Shown: positions 1-8,932, counted from the stretch's first letter. The stretch is DNA of 64,000 bases from Collinsella sp. AF33-16 (GCF_003475325.1 NZ_QRQC01000014.1:7996-71995); one strand, 5' to 3'. Numbers and translations are program-made. Notes: generated by a model not told the origin, from the sequence alone.

Positions 1-355
1 GCTTCCAGGGGAATTTCATGATGTGGTAAAGGGTTACCAGCACATCCTGCTCTTTGCCAATTTTGAGCAGCCAGCGGGCGCAGTTATCTCCGCAAGTGGA
101 TGCATTAAACACCATGTTTGGTAGATTGCGCACCAGCAGCAGCGTCTTAACGCCGCCGGAAAGCTCGAGGGGCGTAATCGAACCGAGCTGTTTGCTGATG
201 ATGTTGTGGGGGCCGATGAGCTCTGAACCGTCAATACTTTTAATCATCTGCGCTGCCATAGGGTCCTCGAACCAGGAATCCAGGTACGAGTTCCTAAAAT
301 AGGTTTCGGTATCGTAGATGGAACCGGGGTAATCCCCCAGGTGAATGCTCAGCAT
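1..355 (-). CDS. DUF4869 family protein, 3' end outside window
   Basis: Reading the minus strand from ATG at 355 gives an open frame of 118 codons that runs off the left edge. The protein starts MLSIHLGDYPGSIYDTE and contains LSGGVKTLLLV and ASTCGDNCARWLL, which I recognise as the pattern of DUF4869, a family of unknown function. The start has a TGGAG ribosome binding site six bases upstream. The gene lies downstream of the aro operon terminator and has its own TATAAT box, so it is probably a separate unit. No function can be given. Confidence 0.75.
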   Translation of the reverse strand, partial: MLSIHLGDYPGSIYDTETYFRNSYLDSWFEDPMAAQMIKSIDGSELIGPHNIISKQLGSITPLELSGGVKTLLLVRNLPNMVFNASTCGDNCARWLLKIGKEQDVLVTLYHIMKFPWK

Positions 356-386
356 GTGGGTCTCCAGACGTTGTGTGACTGCAACG

Positions 387-392
387 ATTATA
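387..392 (-). promoter_or_regulatory. -10 box of the DUF4869 gene
   Basis: TATAAT on the minus strand, about 30 bases before the ATG at 355. No convincing -35 hexamer is visible at 17 bases because the aro operon terminator occupies that position. Confidence 0.4.
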
Positions 393-400
393 TGCCAGTA

Positions 401-436
401 ATAAAATGCCGGCAGCAGCGAGGTGCTGCTGCCGGC
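401..436 (-). terminator. Terminator of the aro operon
   Basis: Perfect 12-bp stem (408-419 with 425-436, GCCGGCAGCAGC arm) with a 5-base loop, followed on the minus strand by ATTTTATT. It lies about 50 bases past the aroQ stop and closes the aromatic operon. Confidence 0.8.
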
Positions 437-485
437 GCTGGAGTTCTGTTCGTGTGAATCGTTGCTAATAAATGGATTCGCGAGG

Positions 486-2237
486 CTACTTTTCGAGACG
501 CTCTTTCAGCAGCTCCAACGCGTGGGCGTAGCCCTGGAGGCCCTCGCCGGTGATGGTGGCGAAGCAGGCCAGGCGGGCGTAGCTTACTTGTCGGAATTCC
601 TCGCGGGTCTCGACAGCGCTGATGTGGACCTCCACAGCCGGGATGGCGACGGCCTTGAGGGCATCGAGGATCGCCACGCTCGTATGCGTATAAGCGGCCG
701 GGTTGATGACGATGCCGTCGACCTTGCCGTAGGCCTCCTGGATCTTGTCGACGATGCTGCCCTCGTGGTTGGACTGGAAGACCTCGATCTCGTCGAAGCC
801 CTGTGCGGCACCTGCCTCCTGGCAGATCTGCACTAAGCGGTCGTAGTTGTCGCTGCCATAGATGCCCGGCTCGCGAATGCCGAGCATGTTGAGGTTGGGG
901 CCGTTGATGACGAGTGCTTTCATGGTTGCTTCCTTTGCGATTGGAAAACCACCACAAAGGCGCCTGTCCCCTTTGTGGTGGTTTTGGTTAGAGGCGGGTG
1001 GGAGGGTGTCGAGGAGGGCTTGGGCGGTGTTGGCGGCGCAGTCGCGTGAGTCGATGATGTAGTCGGCCCAGGAGCGGTAGCGCGGCATGCGCTGCTCGGC
1101 GAGCTTGTCGATGCCATCGCGCGCCGTGATGGGGCGGCCCTTGTGGGCGAGCTCGTCGAGCTTGCGATTGAGCATCACAATCTGGCTGTTCTGGTGCAGC
1201 AGCGGGTAGTTCTCGTCGCGCGTGACCACGCCGCCGCCGGTGGAAAGCACCAGGCCGCTGCGCTTGGAGATGTCGGCCAGCGCCGCCGTCTCCTGTTCGC
1301 GGAACGCCGCCTCGCCGCGCTCGACGATAAAGTCGGCGCAGGGCATGCCCAGGCGCTCCTCGAGGGCGCGATCCAGATCGATGTGCTCTCGCCCCGTGAG
1401 CAGGGCAATCTGCTCGCCCACACGGGTCTTGCCCGAGCCCGGCATGCCGATCAGCGCGATGTTCTGTTCGCGGCGTGACAGGCGCTCCGTTACGTCCAGA
1501 ATGCGCTCGCGCGGAGTGACCTGGCCGGTGTAGCGCTCAACGGCTTGCGCCGCCTGGGCCACGAGCATGAGCAGACCGCCGATGCAGGGGATGTCGCGGC
1601 GCTCGGCCTCGAGCATGAGTCCCGTGCGAGCGGGGTTGTAGACAATGTCGATAACGCCCTCGAGCGCATTGAGCCCCTCGAGTGTGCAGGGGGCGTCGGG
1701 ACAGTGGGGGAACATGCCGGCGGGCGTGCAGTTGACGAGCAGGGCAGCGTCGGACTGCTGCGAGATATTGTCGTAGTTGACCTGGCTCGTGCGGCCCACG
1801 GGCACGACGGTGGCGCCCAGATCGCCGAGCACCATACTGGCCGTAGTACCCGCGCCGCCGGTGGCTCCGAGCACGAGGACCTTCTTGCCGGCAACCTCTA
1901 CGCCCAACTCCTCGACCAGACACTGAAAACCAAAGTAGTCGGTGTTGTCGCCGCGCAAACAACCGTCAGGCAGGCGTGTGATGGTGTTGACGTTGCCCAT
2001 GCGCTCGGCGAGCGGACTCAGCTCGTCCAGATACTCCATGACGGCGCGCTTGTAGGGGATGGTCACGTTGGTGCCCTCCCATTCGTCGCCCGTCATAAAG
2101 GCCTGGAGGTCCTCGGGCTCGCGCTCAAAACGCACGTATTCGAGCCCCGCGAGCTCCTTGTAGATGGTCGGCGTGTAGCTGTGGCCAAGCACGCGGCCCA
2201 GCACGCCGTAGGGGCGGGTTGCGGCGACATCGGTCAT
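486..2237 (-). CDS. aroE-aroK-aroQ: Fused shikimate dehydrogenase / shikimate kinase / type II 3-dehydroquinase
   Basis: One 583-residue frame carries three shikimate pathway enzymes. Residues 1-255 are AroE: GVLGRVLGHS, NVTIPYK (catalytic Lys63), GDNTD (Asp100) and the NADP loop GATGGAG (124-130). Residues 258-420 are shikimate kinase with Walker A GMPGSGKT (264-271) and STGGGVV. Residues 439-583 are type II dehydroquinase, with NGPNLNMLG, EPGIYG, NPAAYTHTS and VEVHIS. The start ATG directly follows the pheA stop. The AroK-AroQ linker (residues 418-431) is encoded by a perfect hairpin at 945-985. AroQ also has an internal ATG at 923 behind AAGGAAG, so free AroQ may be made from 486-923 as well. 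Which form exists in the cell cannot be seen from sequence. Confidence 0.9.
   Translation of the reverse strand: MTDVAATRPYGVLGRVLGHSYTPTIYKELAGLEYVRFEREPEDLQAFMTGDEWEGTNVTIPYKRAVMEYLDELSPLAERMGNVNTITRLPDGCLRGDNTDYFGFQCLVEELGVEVAGKKVLVLGATGGAGTTASMVLGDLGATVVPVGRTSQVNYDNISQQSDAALLVNCTPAGMFPHCPDAPCTLEGLNALEGVIDIVYNPARTGLMLEAERRDIPCIGGLLMLVAQAAQAVERYTGQVTPRERILDVTERLSRREQNIALIGMPGSGKTRVGEQIALLTGREHIDLDRALEERLGMPCADFIVERGEAAFREQETAALADISKRSGLVLSTGGGVVTRDENYPLLHQNSQIVMLNRKLDELAHKGRPITARDGIDKLAEQRMPRYRSWADYIIDSRDCAANTAQALLDTLPPASNQNHHKGDRRLCGGFPIAKEATMKALVINGPNLNMLGIREPGIYGSDNYDRLVQICQEAGAAQGFDEIEVFQSNHEGSIVDKIQEAYGKVDGIVINPAAYTHTSVAILDALKAVAIPAVEVHISAVETREEFRQVSYARLACFATITGEGLQGYAHALELLKERLEK
945..985. 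repeat. Perfect 16-bp inverted repeat between AroK and AroQ coding parts
   Basis: Arms AAAACCACCACAAAGG (945-960) and its exact complement (970-985) enclose a 9-base loop. On the transcribed strand the second arm ends in GGTGGTTTT, so it resembles an intrinsic terminator or a short palindromic repeat. It holds no stop codon in the aro frame and is translated as the linker. It sits 22 bases before the internal aroQ ATG. Confidence 0.85.
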
Positions 2238-3383
2238 CTAGAGCACCTCCGTGTAGCTGCCAAAGTAGGTAAAGCTCTCGCACACGTCGTCGATGGAATC
2301 GAGCAGGTCGTCGAGGGCCCTGCTGCCAAAGGGGCAGTCCAGGTCAAAGTAGAACATAAACTCAAAGTCGCGGCCGGGGATGGGGCGGCTCTCGAGCTTG
2401 ATGAGGTTGATGTTGAGGGCGTAGAAGCGCTCGAGCACCCGGTAGAGGGCGCCCGGCTCGTTGGTCGTGGTGATCATGAGCGAGGTGCGGTTGGCACCGG
2501 GGTAGACGCGCGGCTCGCGGCTGATGACGACAAAGCGCGTGTAGTTGTTGTCCGAGTCCTGGATGTTGGATTCCAGTATCTCCAGGCCATACAGTGCGGC
2601 ACAGCTGCGCGAGGCGATGGCGGCAACGTCGGTGCGGTCGGAGTTAGCGACCATCTCGGCCGACATGGCCGTGTTGGGGTACTTGGTGGCGTGCAGGTCG
2701 TGGGCTTCGATAAAGCCGGCGCACTGGGCAATGGCTTGGCCGTGGCTGTAGACCTCACGCACGTCTGCGAGCTTGGTGCCGGGTTTGACGAGCAGGTTAT
2801 GGTCGATCTTGAGGCGCAGCGAGCGCACGATATGGAAATCGAACTGTGCGAGCAGGTCGTAGACGGCGTTGACGGAACCCGCGGTGGAGTTTTCGATGGG
2901 CAGCACGCCAAACTCGCAGAAGCCGTCACGTACGGCGCGCATGACGCCCTCGAAGGTCTCGAAAAACGCGATGTCGGGCACGTCGAAGAGCTTGCACGCG
3001 GCGATTTGGCTGTAAGCGCCCTCGACGCCCTGGCAGGCGACGGTGGCCGTTTGAGGGAAGGGCGTGTCGGAGGCTGTAGCCGTGGCGTGGGCCTTTTGCG
3101 AGACGGTGATGCCCTTGAGCTCGTTGATGTAGCGCTGCTGCTCGGCCTTGCTCATGCTCATGAGCAAGCGGAACAGGGTGATGGTCTGTGCCTCATAGCG
3201 CTCGGGCGCGCGGCTGGCGAGGTTGTTGAGCTTGGAGCGCTCACGGGCGGGGTCGAAGACGGCCTTGCCCATCTCGATTTTTGACTTGGCGACCTCGGTG
3301 GCAATGTCCATGCGCTCGACAAAGCTGTTGAGGAGCGTGGCGTCGATGCCATCGATGGCCTGGCGGATGTCAGCAAGGTCCAT
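2238..3383 (-). CDS. pheA: Bifunctional chorismate mutase / prephenate dehydratase (P-protein)
   Basis: The 381-residue protein commits chorismate to phenylalanine. Residues 1-90 are an AroQ-class helical chorismate mutase (MDLADIRQAIDGID). The middle is prephenate dehydratase with GVEGAYSQIA, IENSTAGSV and the catalytic TRF in NNYTRFVVIS. The C-terminal 80 residues are an ACT domain with GALYRVL and ESRP, the phenylalanine-binding motif, so feedback inhibition is expected. I chose ATG 3383 because AAAGGGG lies five bases upstream; the frame is open for 29 codons further but without a better start. The TAG stop abuts the aroE ATG, which suggests translational coupling. Confidence 0.95.
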   Translation of the reverse strand: MDLADIRQAIDGIDATLLNSFVERMDIATEVAKSKIEMGKAVFDPARERSKLNNLASRAPERYEAQTITLFRLLMSMSKAEQQRYINELKGITVSQKAHATATASDTPFPQTATVACQGVEGAYSQIAACKLFDVPDIAFFETFEGVMRAVRDGFCEFGVLPIENSTAGSVNAVYDLLAQFDFHIVRSLRLKIDHNLLVKPGTKLADVREVYSHGQAIAQCAGFIEAHDLHATKYPNTAMSAEMVANSDRTDVAAIASRSCAALYGLEILESNIQDSDNNYTRFVVISREPRVYPGANRTSLMITTTNEPGALYRVLERFYALNINLIKLESRPIPGRDFEFMFYFDLDCPFGSRALDDLLDSIDDVCESFTYFGSYTEVL

Positions 3384-3426
3384 GGAGACCCCTTTCACGT
3401 GTCGGGGGATGTTGAGGGGTGGGTAG

Positions 3427-4524
3427 TTAGCGCTGGGCGGCGTCTTCGAGGAGGGCGTCCCAGATGGCAAGGGCGGCGGCTGCCTCGGCTACGGGGACAG
3501 CTCGGGGGACGATGCAGGGATCGTGGCGGCCGTGGACCGAGAGCTCGGCATTTTCCATAGCGTCCATGTCCACCGTCTGCTGCTCGCGGCCAATGGAGGG
3601 CGTCGGCTTTACGGCCATGCGCCACATGACGGGCGCGCCGGTCGAAATACCGCCCAGGATGCCGCCGGCGTTGTTGGACTCGACCTCGATCTCGCCGGTC
3701 TCGGCATCGATGCGATACGGATCATTGTTCTCGCTGCCGCGCATGGCGGCCACGGCAAAGCCCATGCCAAACTCCACGCCCTTTACGGCGGGAATGCCAA
3801 ACGCGATCTGCGCGATGCGGTTCTCGATGCCGTCGAACATGGGGTCGCCGATGCCTGCGGGAAGCCCGTAAATGCCGCACTCCACGATGCCGCCGATGCT
3901 GTCGAGTTCGTCACGCGTGGCTAGGATTTCCTCGCGCATGCGGCCGGCTGCGGCGGCGTCAATGCACGGCAGATCGTTCGTAAGGATCGCCTTGCGGTCG
4001 GCCTCGCGATAGACTATGTCGTCCATCGGCAGATCGGAGATGCCGCCGATCTGCGCCACATGCGCCATCACTTTAATGCCGCGGGCCTCGAGTGCCTGCA
4101 GCGCAATGCCGCCGGCGATGCACAGGGGTGCCGTTAGGCGGCCGGAGAAATGCCCGCCACCGGCGACATCGTGCATGTTGTGATACTTCACGCGCGCAGG
4201 GAAGTCCGCATGTCCGGGGCGGGGCTTGCGGCGCAGCTCGGAGTAATCCTTGGAGCGCGTGTTGGTGTTCTCGATAATCGCGGCAATGGGCGCGCCGGTG
4301 GTGTGCCCATCGACCACGCCGGCGATGATTTGGGCGGCGTCGGCCTCGCGGCGCTTGGTCGCGGTCTCGTCGCGACCGGGGGCGCGACGGTCGAGGAAGG
4401 CCTGCAGCTGCTCCTGGTCCACGGCGATACCTGCCGGAATGCCATCGAGGGAGCAGCCGATGGCGGGGGAGTGCGACTGGCCGAAGATGCTTAAGTGCAA
4501 GACGTTGCCAAAGGTCGAGGACAT
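3427..4524 (-). CDS. aroC: Chorismate synthase
   Basis: Converts EPSP to chorismate, the last common step, using reduced FMN. The 365 residues show the family signatures GQSHSPAIGC near the N terminus, RRAPGRDE, GHADFPARVKYH, GGGHFSGRLTAP and the C-terminal RHDPCIVPRAVPV. Length is normal for the family. The ATG lies one base after the aroA stop and is preceded by GAGGAGG, which forms the end of aroA. A 43-base gap separates it from pheA. Confidence 0.97.
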   Translation of the reverse strand: MSSTFGNVLHLSIFGQSHSPAIGCSLDGIPAGIAVDQEQLQAFLDRRAPGRDETATKRREADAAQIIAGVVDGHTTGAPIAAIIENTNTRSKDYSELRRKPRPGHADFPARVKYHNMHDVAGGGHFSGRLTAPLCIAGGIALQALEARGIKVMAHVAQIGGISDLPMDDIVYREADRKAILTNDLPCIDAAAAGRMREEILATRDELDSIGGIVECGIYGLPAGIGDPMFDGIENRIAQIAFGIPAVKGVEFGMGFAVAAMRGSENNDPYRIDAETGEIEVESNNAGGILGGISTGAPVMWRMAVKPTPSIGREQQTVDMDAMENAELSVHGRHDPCIVPRAVPVAEAAAALAIWDALLEDAAQR

Positions 4525-4525
4525 G

Positions 4526-5845
4526 CTATTCCTCCTCGAGTGTGACCTTGCCGCCCAGCAGGCGGTAGTGGTCGAAGAAATCGGGATAGGACTTGTTGAC
4601 GGCCTCGGCGCCGTGGATCACGACCTCGCCGGTGGCGCGGCTCGCGGCGATAGCGGCCATCATGGCGATGCGATGGTCGTTGTGCGAATCGACCTCGCCG
4701 CCGGTGAAGGCATCGACACCCTTGATGATGAGGTCATCGCCGGCAATGCGCACCTGCGCGCCCAGCGCGGTGAGCTCGCGGGTGGTGGTGACCAGACGGT
4801 CGGATTCCTTGATGCGTAGACGGGCGCAATCGCGGATAAAGGTGCGGCCCTGTGCCAGCGAGGCCACGGCCGAGATGACGGGCACCAGGTCCGGAATGTC
4901 GTGGGCACTCATCTCAAAGCCGGCGAGCTTGTCGGACTGCACGGTGGCGGCGTTGGTGGAGCGCACGATGCGGGCGCCAAAGCGCGAAAGCGCGGCAAGC
5001 ACGTTACGGTCGCCCTGTGCGGAGCTCAGTGACACGCCCTCGACGGTGATTGGGTCGGTGCCGATGGCACCGGCGCACAGCCAAAAGGCGGCGTTGGACC
5101 AGTCGCCCTCGACGGCTACGCTGCCGGGCGTGCGGTACGAGCCGCTGCTCACGCGGAAGTTCGTGACCTCGGGCTGGCCGTCCTTGGCCGGAATGCGCTC
5201 GACGTTGACCTCGACGCCAAAGGCCTTCATGGCCTGTATCGTCAGGTTGATGTAGGGGCGGCTCTCGATGAGGCCGGTTACCTGCACGCAGGAGGGCTGG
5301 GCCAGCAGCGGGGCTGCCAGCAGCAGGCCCGAGATGTACTGCGAGCTCACGTTGCCCGGAAGCACAAAGGTGCCCGGGCGCATGCGGCCGCTCGTCTTGA
5401 GCGGAAAACCGCCCAGACCCTGTAGGTCGCAGCCGGCGGCGATGATCTCGTCCGAGAGCGGGGAGAGCGGGCGGGCGCCCAGGCGGCCCTGGCCTACGAA
5501 GGTGGCATCCGCACCCAGCGCGCAGGCGACAGGCAGCATAAAGCGCAGCGTGGAGCCACTTTCACCGCAGTCAAGCGTGCCGCCGGCAAGGGCCTTGAGC
5601 AGGCCAAACTCAACACTCTTCATGGTGGGGTGGACCTGGAAGCCGTCCTCGACGGTCTCGATGCGAGCACCCAGTGCCGTAAGGCAGCGCACCGTGGCCT
5701 CGATGTCGGCGCAGGTGGTGTTGCAGGTGACGTGCGTCTCGCCGTTGGCAAGCGCAGCGCAGATGATGAGGCGATGCGCCATCGACTTGGACGCGATGGC
5801 GGGAACGGTGCCCTTGAGCGGGGACGGGGTGATGCGGGCTAGCAT
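4526..5845 (-). CDS. aroA: 3-phosphoshikimate 1-carboxyvinyltransferase (EPSP synthase)
   Basis: Joins shikimate 3-phosphate and PEP. The 439-residue protein has ASKSMAHRLI near the N terminus, CGESGSTLRFMLP around residue 95, HDIPDLVPVISAVAS, LRIKESDRL and HNDHRIAMMAAIA. The substrate loop reads GESGST where the enterobacterial enzyme has GNAGTA, so it is a divergent class of the enzyme. Its ATG overlaps the end of aroB by seven bases, so the two are translationally coupled. Confidence 0.96.
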   Translation of the reverse strand: MLARITPSPLKGTVPAIASKSMAHRLIICAALANGETHVTCNTTCADIEATVRCLTALGARIETVEDGFQVHPTMKSVEFGLLKALAGGTLDCGESGSTLRFMLPVACALGADATFVGQGRLGARPLSPLSDEIIAAGCDLQGLGGFPLKTSGRMRPGTFVLPGNVSSQYISGLLLAAPLLAQPSCVQVTGLIESRPYINLTIQAMKAFGVEVNVERIPAKDGQPEVTNFRVSSGSYRTPGSVAVEGDWSNAAFWLCAGAIGTDPITVEGVSLSSAQGDRNVLAALSRFGARIVRSTNAATVQSDKLAGFEMSAHDIPDLVPVISAVASLAQGRTFIRDCARLRIKESDRLVTTTRELTALGAQVRIAGDDLIIKGVDAFTGGEVDSHNDHRIAMMAAIAASRATGEVVIHGAEAVNKSYPDFFDHYRLLGGKVTLEEE

Positions 5846-6945
5846 GCGGATGCGTCTCCCTTCTGGCCGAGGCCCTCGGCAATGAGTTCGTGGAAAGTGG
5901 AAAGCGGTGTGCGGTCGATGCTGCAGCGGCCAATGCCGTGCGGAATCACCAGGTCTATGGTGTCGCCCGCGCGCTTCTTGTCGTGGAGCGCCTCGGCAAA
6001 GACGGTATCGGCATCTAGGTCACAGCGGGTCGTGAGGCCATGACGGGCGCAGAGTTCCTCAATACGACCGGGCAGTGCGGCATCGCAGACGCCGTGCAGG
6101 GCCGCGGCGCGCGTGATGATGCCCATGCCGATCGACACGCAGTTGCCGTGTCCCAGCTCAAAGTGCTCGCAGGCCTCGACGGCGTGTCCGGCGCTGTGTC
6201 CAAAGTTGAGGAGCTTGCGCTGGTTGGTTTCGCGCTCGTCGGCGACGACCACGGCGCGCTTGATGTCGATATTGCGGGCGATGATGAGCGCTACGCGGGC
6301 CACATCGCGGTTGAGCAGCTCCAGCGTGAGCGGGGTCTTCTCCAGCTCGGCGAAAAGCTCCAGGTCGGCGATCACGGCGTGCTTGACGACCTCGCCGCAG
6401 CCGTCGGCGAACTGCTCGGGCGTGAGGGTGGCCAGGCACCCCACGTCGGCGATAACCACGCTCGGCTGCCAAAAGGCGCCGGCCAAGTTCTTGCCGGCAG
6501 CCAGGTCGATGGCGGTCTTTCCTCCCACCGATGAATCCACCATGGCGAGCAGGCTCGTCGGGATCTGCACAAACTTGCAGCCGCGCATGTAGGTGGCGGC
6601 CACAAAGCCCGCCACGTCGCCCACGACGCCGCCGCCGAGTGCCACGATCACGTCGGAGCGCGAAAGCTCGTGCTCGGCCACAAATTCCAAAATGGCAACG
6701 TAGGTCTCGGCGCGCTTATGGGCCTCGCCGGCCTCGAAGGTGCAGATGCTCACCTCGTAGCCTGACGCCTCCAGGCTCTGCTTAACGGGCATCTGGTAGA
6801 GCGGGCCCACGTTGGTGTCCGTCACGATGACGGCCTTGGTGCCGCCGGCGGTGGCGCGCACGAGCGGCCCCGCCTGCTCCAGCAAAAACGTGCCAACATG
6901 CACCTGGTAGGGGCGTGCAGTGTCGATATCGATGGTAATCGCCAT
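5839..6945 (-). CDS. aroB: 3-dehydroquinate synthase
   Basis: NAD- and metal-dependent cyclisation of DAHP to 3-dehydroquinate. The 368 residues contain the signature GGGVVGDVAGFVAATYMRG, IPTSLLAMVDSSVGGKTAID, KHAVIAD and the metal-binding FGHSAGHAVE. The start ATG has AAAGGA eight bases upstream. The end overlaps aroA. A 36-base gap separates it from tyrA upstream. Confidence 0.97.
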   Translation of the reverse strand: MAITIDIDTARPYQVHVGTFLLEQAGPLVRATAGGTKAVIVTDTNVGPLYQMPVKQSLEASGYEVSICTFEAGEAHKRAETYVAILEFVAEHELSRSDVIVALGGGVVGDVAGFVAATYMRGCKFVQIPTSLLAMVDSSVGGKTAIDLAAGKNLAGAFWQPSVVIADVGCLATLTPEQFADGCGEVVKHAVIADLELFAELEKTPLTLELLNRDVARVALIIARNIDIKRAVVVADERETNQRKLLNFGHSAGHAVEACEHFELGHGNCVSIGMGIITRAAALHGVCDAALPGRIEELCARHGLTTRCDLDADTVFAEALHDKKRAGDTIDLVIPHGIGRCSIDRTPLSTFHELIAEGLGQKGDASAC

Positions 6946-6981
6946 AAGCTTCGGTCCTTTCGACCTGGCGTGATGGGTTGT

Positions 6982-7896
6982 CTAGTGGGAGGCCTCGTCG
7001 TCGAGCGCGCGCTTAATGCGGTCGCCCTCGGCAAGGAGGTTCTCCAGATAGCGCTGGTCGCGGTCTTTGAGCGCTCTGCTGTAGGCTCCGAGTGCCTCGA
7101 TTAGATGGTCAATCTCGAAGGCGAGCGCGTCGGCGTCGTCGATCATGAGCTCGGACCACATCTGGGGGTTGAGGTGCGCCACGCGGGTGAGATCGCGGTA
7201 GCTACCGGCCGAAAAGCCGTGGTGGACCTGGGCAGTGGGGCTTTTGACGTAGGCGTTGGATACCACGTGCGCAAGCTGGCTCGTGAAGGCGATGACACGG
7301 TCGTGCTCGGCGGCGCTGGTCACGCTGAACTTGCCAAAGCCCAAGGGGCGCACCATCTCGCGCACCTGGCCCAAAAGCTCCAGCTTGAGCGCATCGTCCA
7401 CCGCGGGCGGTACGAGCACCAGCGGGGCGCCCTGGAACAGGTCGGCGCGGGAGTGTGCATAGCCCGAGTACTGCGTGCCCGCCATGGGGTGCGCGCCCAC
7501 AAAGTAAAAGCCGTGCTCGCGGGCAAGCTCAAAGGCGCGCTCGCACACGATACCCTTGACGCCCACCGTGTCAATTACCACGGGGCCCATGATGGCCTCG
7601 GTTTCGGTGGCGTCGGCGAGTGCCTGGGCGTGTGCCTCGAGCCACTCGATGCAGGCTTCGGGGTAGCAAGCCAGGACGATGATGTCGCATTCGCCGAGCG
7701 TCTTGTCGTTGAGCTCTCCGGCGACGGTGCCCATGCTGGCGGCCGTCATGACATCGTCATCGGGGTCCCAGGCCAGCACACGGACGCCCGCCTGCGCATA
7801 GCCGCGGGCAAAGCTGCCGCCGATCAGGCCAAGGCCGACGATGCCGGCGCACTTGGGGCCGCCCTGGTTAACGCGCGCGTTTCTCACTGTACCCAT
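6982..7896 (-). CDS. tyrA: Prephenate dehydrogenase
   Basis: Oxidative decarboxylation of prephenate towards tyrosine. The 304-residue protein has the Rossmann motif GIVGLGLIGGSFARG at residues 18-32, followed by the helical dimerisation domain. The family motif GAHPMAGTQYSGY is present, and SQLAHVVSNAY is in the C-terminal half. There is no obvious C-terminal ACT domain. Its ATG lies three bases after the aroF stop, and the end of aroF supplies GGAG as ribosome binding site. Confidence 0.93.
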   Translation of the reverse strand: MGTVRNARVNQGGPKCAGIVGLGLIGGSFARGYAQAGVRVLAWDPDDDVMTAASMGTVAGELNDKTLGECDIIVLACYPEACIEWLEAHAQALADATETEAIMGPVVIDTVGVKGIVCERAFELAREHGFYFVGAHPMAGTQYSGYAHSRADLFQGAPLVLVPPAVDDALKLELLGQVREMVRPLGFGKFSVTSAAEHDRVIAFTSQLAHVVSNAYVKSPTAQVHHGFSAGSYRDLTRVAHLNPQMWSELMIDDADALAFEIDHLIEALGAYSRALKDRDQRYLENLLAEGDRIKRALDDEASH

Positions 7897-7899
7897 GGG

Positions 7900-8922
7900 C
7901 TACTCCATGGTCTCTTGGCAGACAACCTCGCGGATGGCTCGGATGCGGCGCATGGTGTCGTCGAACTGATCGGGGGTGAGGGCCTGGGCGCCGTCGGACC
8001 ATGCGCGGCTGGGCTCGTCGTGGACCTCGATCTCCAGGCCGTTGGCACCGCAGGCGGTCGCGGCGAGCGCCATGGGCTCAACGTAGCGGGTGTAGCCGGT
8101 GGCGTGGCTGGGGTCGGCGACGACGGGCAGGTGCGACAGGTGGTGCAGCACCGGCACGGCGTTGAGGTCGAAGGTGTTGCGAGTACGGGTCTCGAAGGTG
8201 CGGATGCCGCGCTCGCACAGGATGACGTTGTCGTTGCCCTCGCTCATGATGTACTCGGCGGCCATGAGCAGCTCATCGATCGTGCCGGACATACCGCGCT
8301 TAAGCAAGATCGGAGTCTTGGTCTTGCCGACCTCTTTGAGCAGGGGGAAGTTCTGGGCGTTGCGGGCGCCGATCTGCATGACGTCGATCTTCTTGTCCAG
8401 GAAGACCTGCACGTCGCGCGGGTCCATGATCTCGGTGACGATCGGCATGTCGAGCTCGGCAGACGCCTCGCACAGCAGGTCCAGACCGGCGGGGCCCATG
8501 CCCTGGTAGGCGTACGGGGAAGTGCGGGGCTTGTAGGCGCCACCGCGCAGCATCGTGGCACCGGCGGCCTTCACGCGGCGGGCGATGCGGATGAGGTTCT
8601 CGCCCTCGACGGAGCACGGGCCGGCGATGACCTGGAACTGATCGCCGCCGATCTTGACGCCGTGGCCGCAGTCGATGACGGAGTCCTCGGGGTGGAACTT
8701 GCGGTTGGCGCGCTTGAACGGCTCGGAGACGCGCTGCACGCGCTCGACGACGTCCATGGACTCGAGCAGGAATGGGTCGATCTTGGTCGTATCGCCCACC
8801 AGGCCGATGATCGTCTCGTTCTCGCCGCGCGAGACGTCGGTCTTGAGTCCCTTTTTCTCGATCCAGCTGACGATGTGGCTGACGGCCTCGTCGCTGGCGC
8901 TCTGCTTTAAAATTGCAATCAT
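7900..8922 (-). CDS. aroF: 3-deoxy-7-phosphoheptulonate (DAHP) synthase, type I with regulatory N domain
   Basis: Condenses PEP and erythrose 4-phosphate, the entry step of the pathway. The 340-residue protein starts with a ferredoxin-like regulatory domain (residues 1-70, MIAILKQSASDEAV to the SEPFKRANR linker), as in the Thermotoga-type enzyme inhibited by aromatic amino acids. The barrel follows with AGPCSVEGE, GGAYKPRTSPYAYQG, LKRGMSGTIDELL, ILCERGIRTFE and VVADPSHATG. ATG 8922 is preferred over a longer frame to 8970 because GAGGTGAGAGG lies just upstream and the extension overlaps the leader hairpin. First structural gene of the operon. Confidence 0.95.
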   Translation of the reverse strand: MIAILKQSASDEAVSHIVSWIEKKGLKTDVSRGENETIIGLVGDTTKIDPFLLESMDVVERVQRVSEPFKRANRKFHPEDSVIDCGHGVKIGGDQFQVIAGPCSVEGENLIRIARRVKAAGATMLRGGAYKPRTSPYAYQGMGPAGLDLLCEASAELDMPIVTEIMDPRDVQVFLDKKIDVMQIGARNAQNFPLLKEVGKTKTPILLKRGMSGTIDELLMAAEYIMSEGNDNVILCERGIRTFETRTRNTFDLNAVPVLHHLSHLPVVADPSHATGYTRYVEPMALAATACGANGLEIEVHDEPSRAWSDGAQALTPDQFDDTMRRIRAIREVVCQETME

Positions 8923-8932
8923 GGTGTGCCTC

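Noticed and set aside
1545..3284. 579-codon plus-strand frame opposite aroE and pheA
   Set aside because: Antisense shadow spanning two real genes, no ribosome site.
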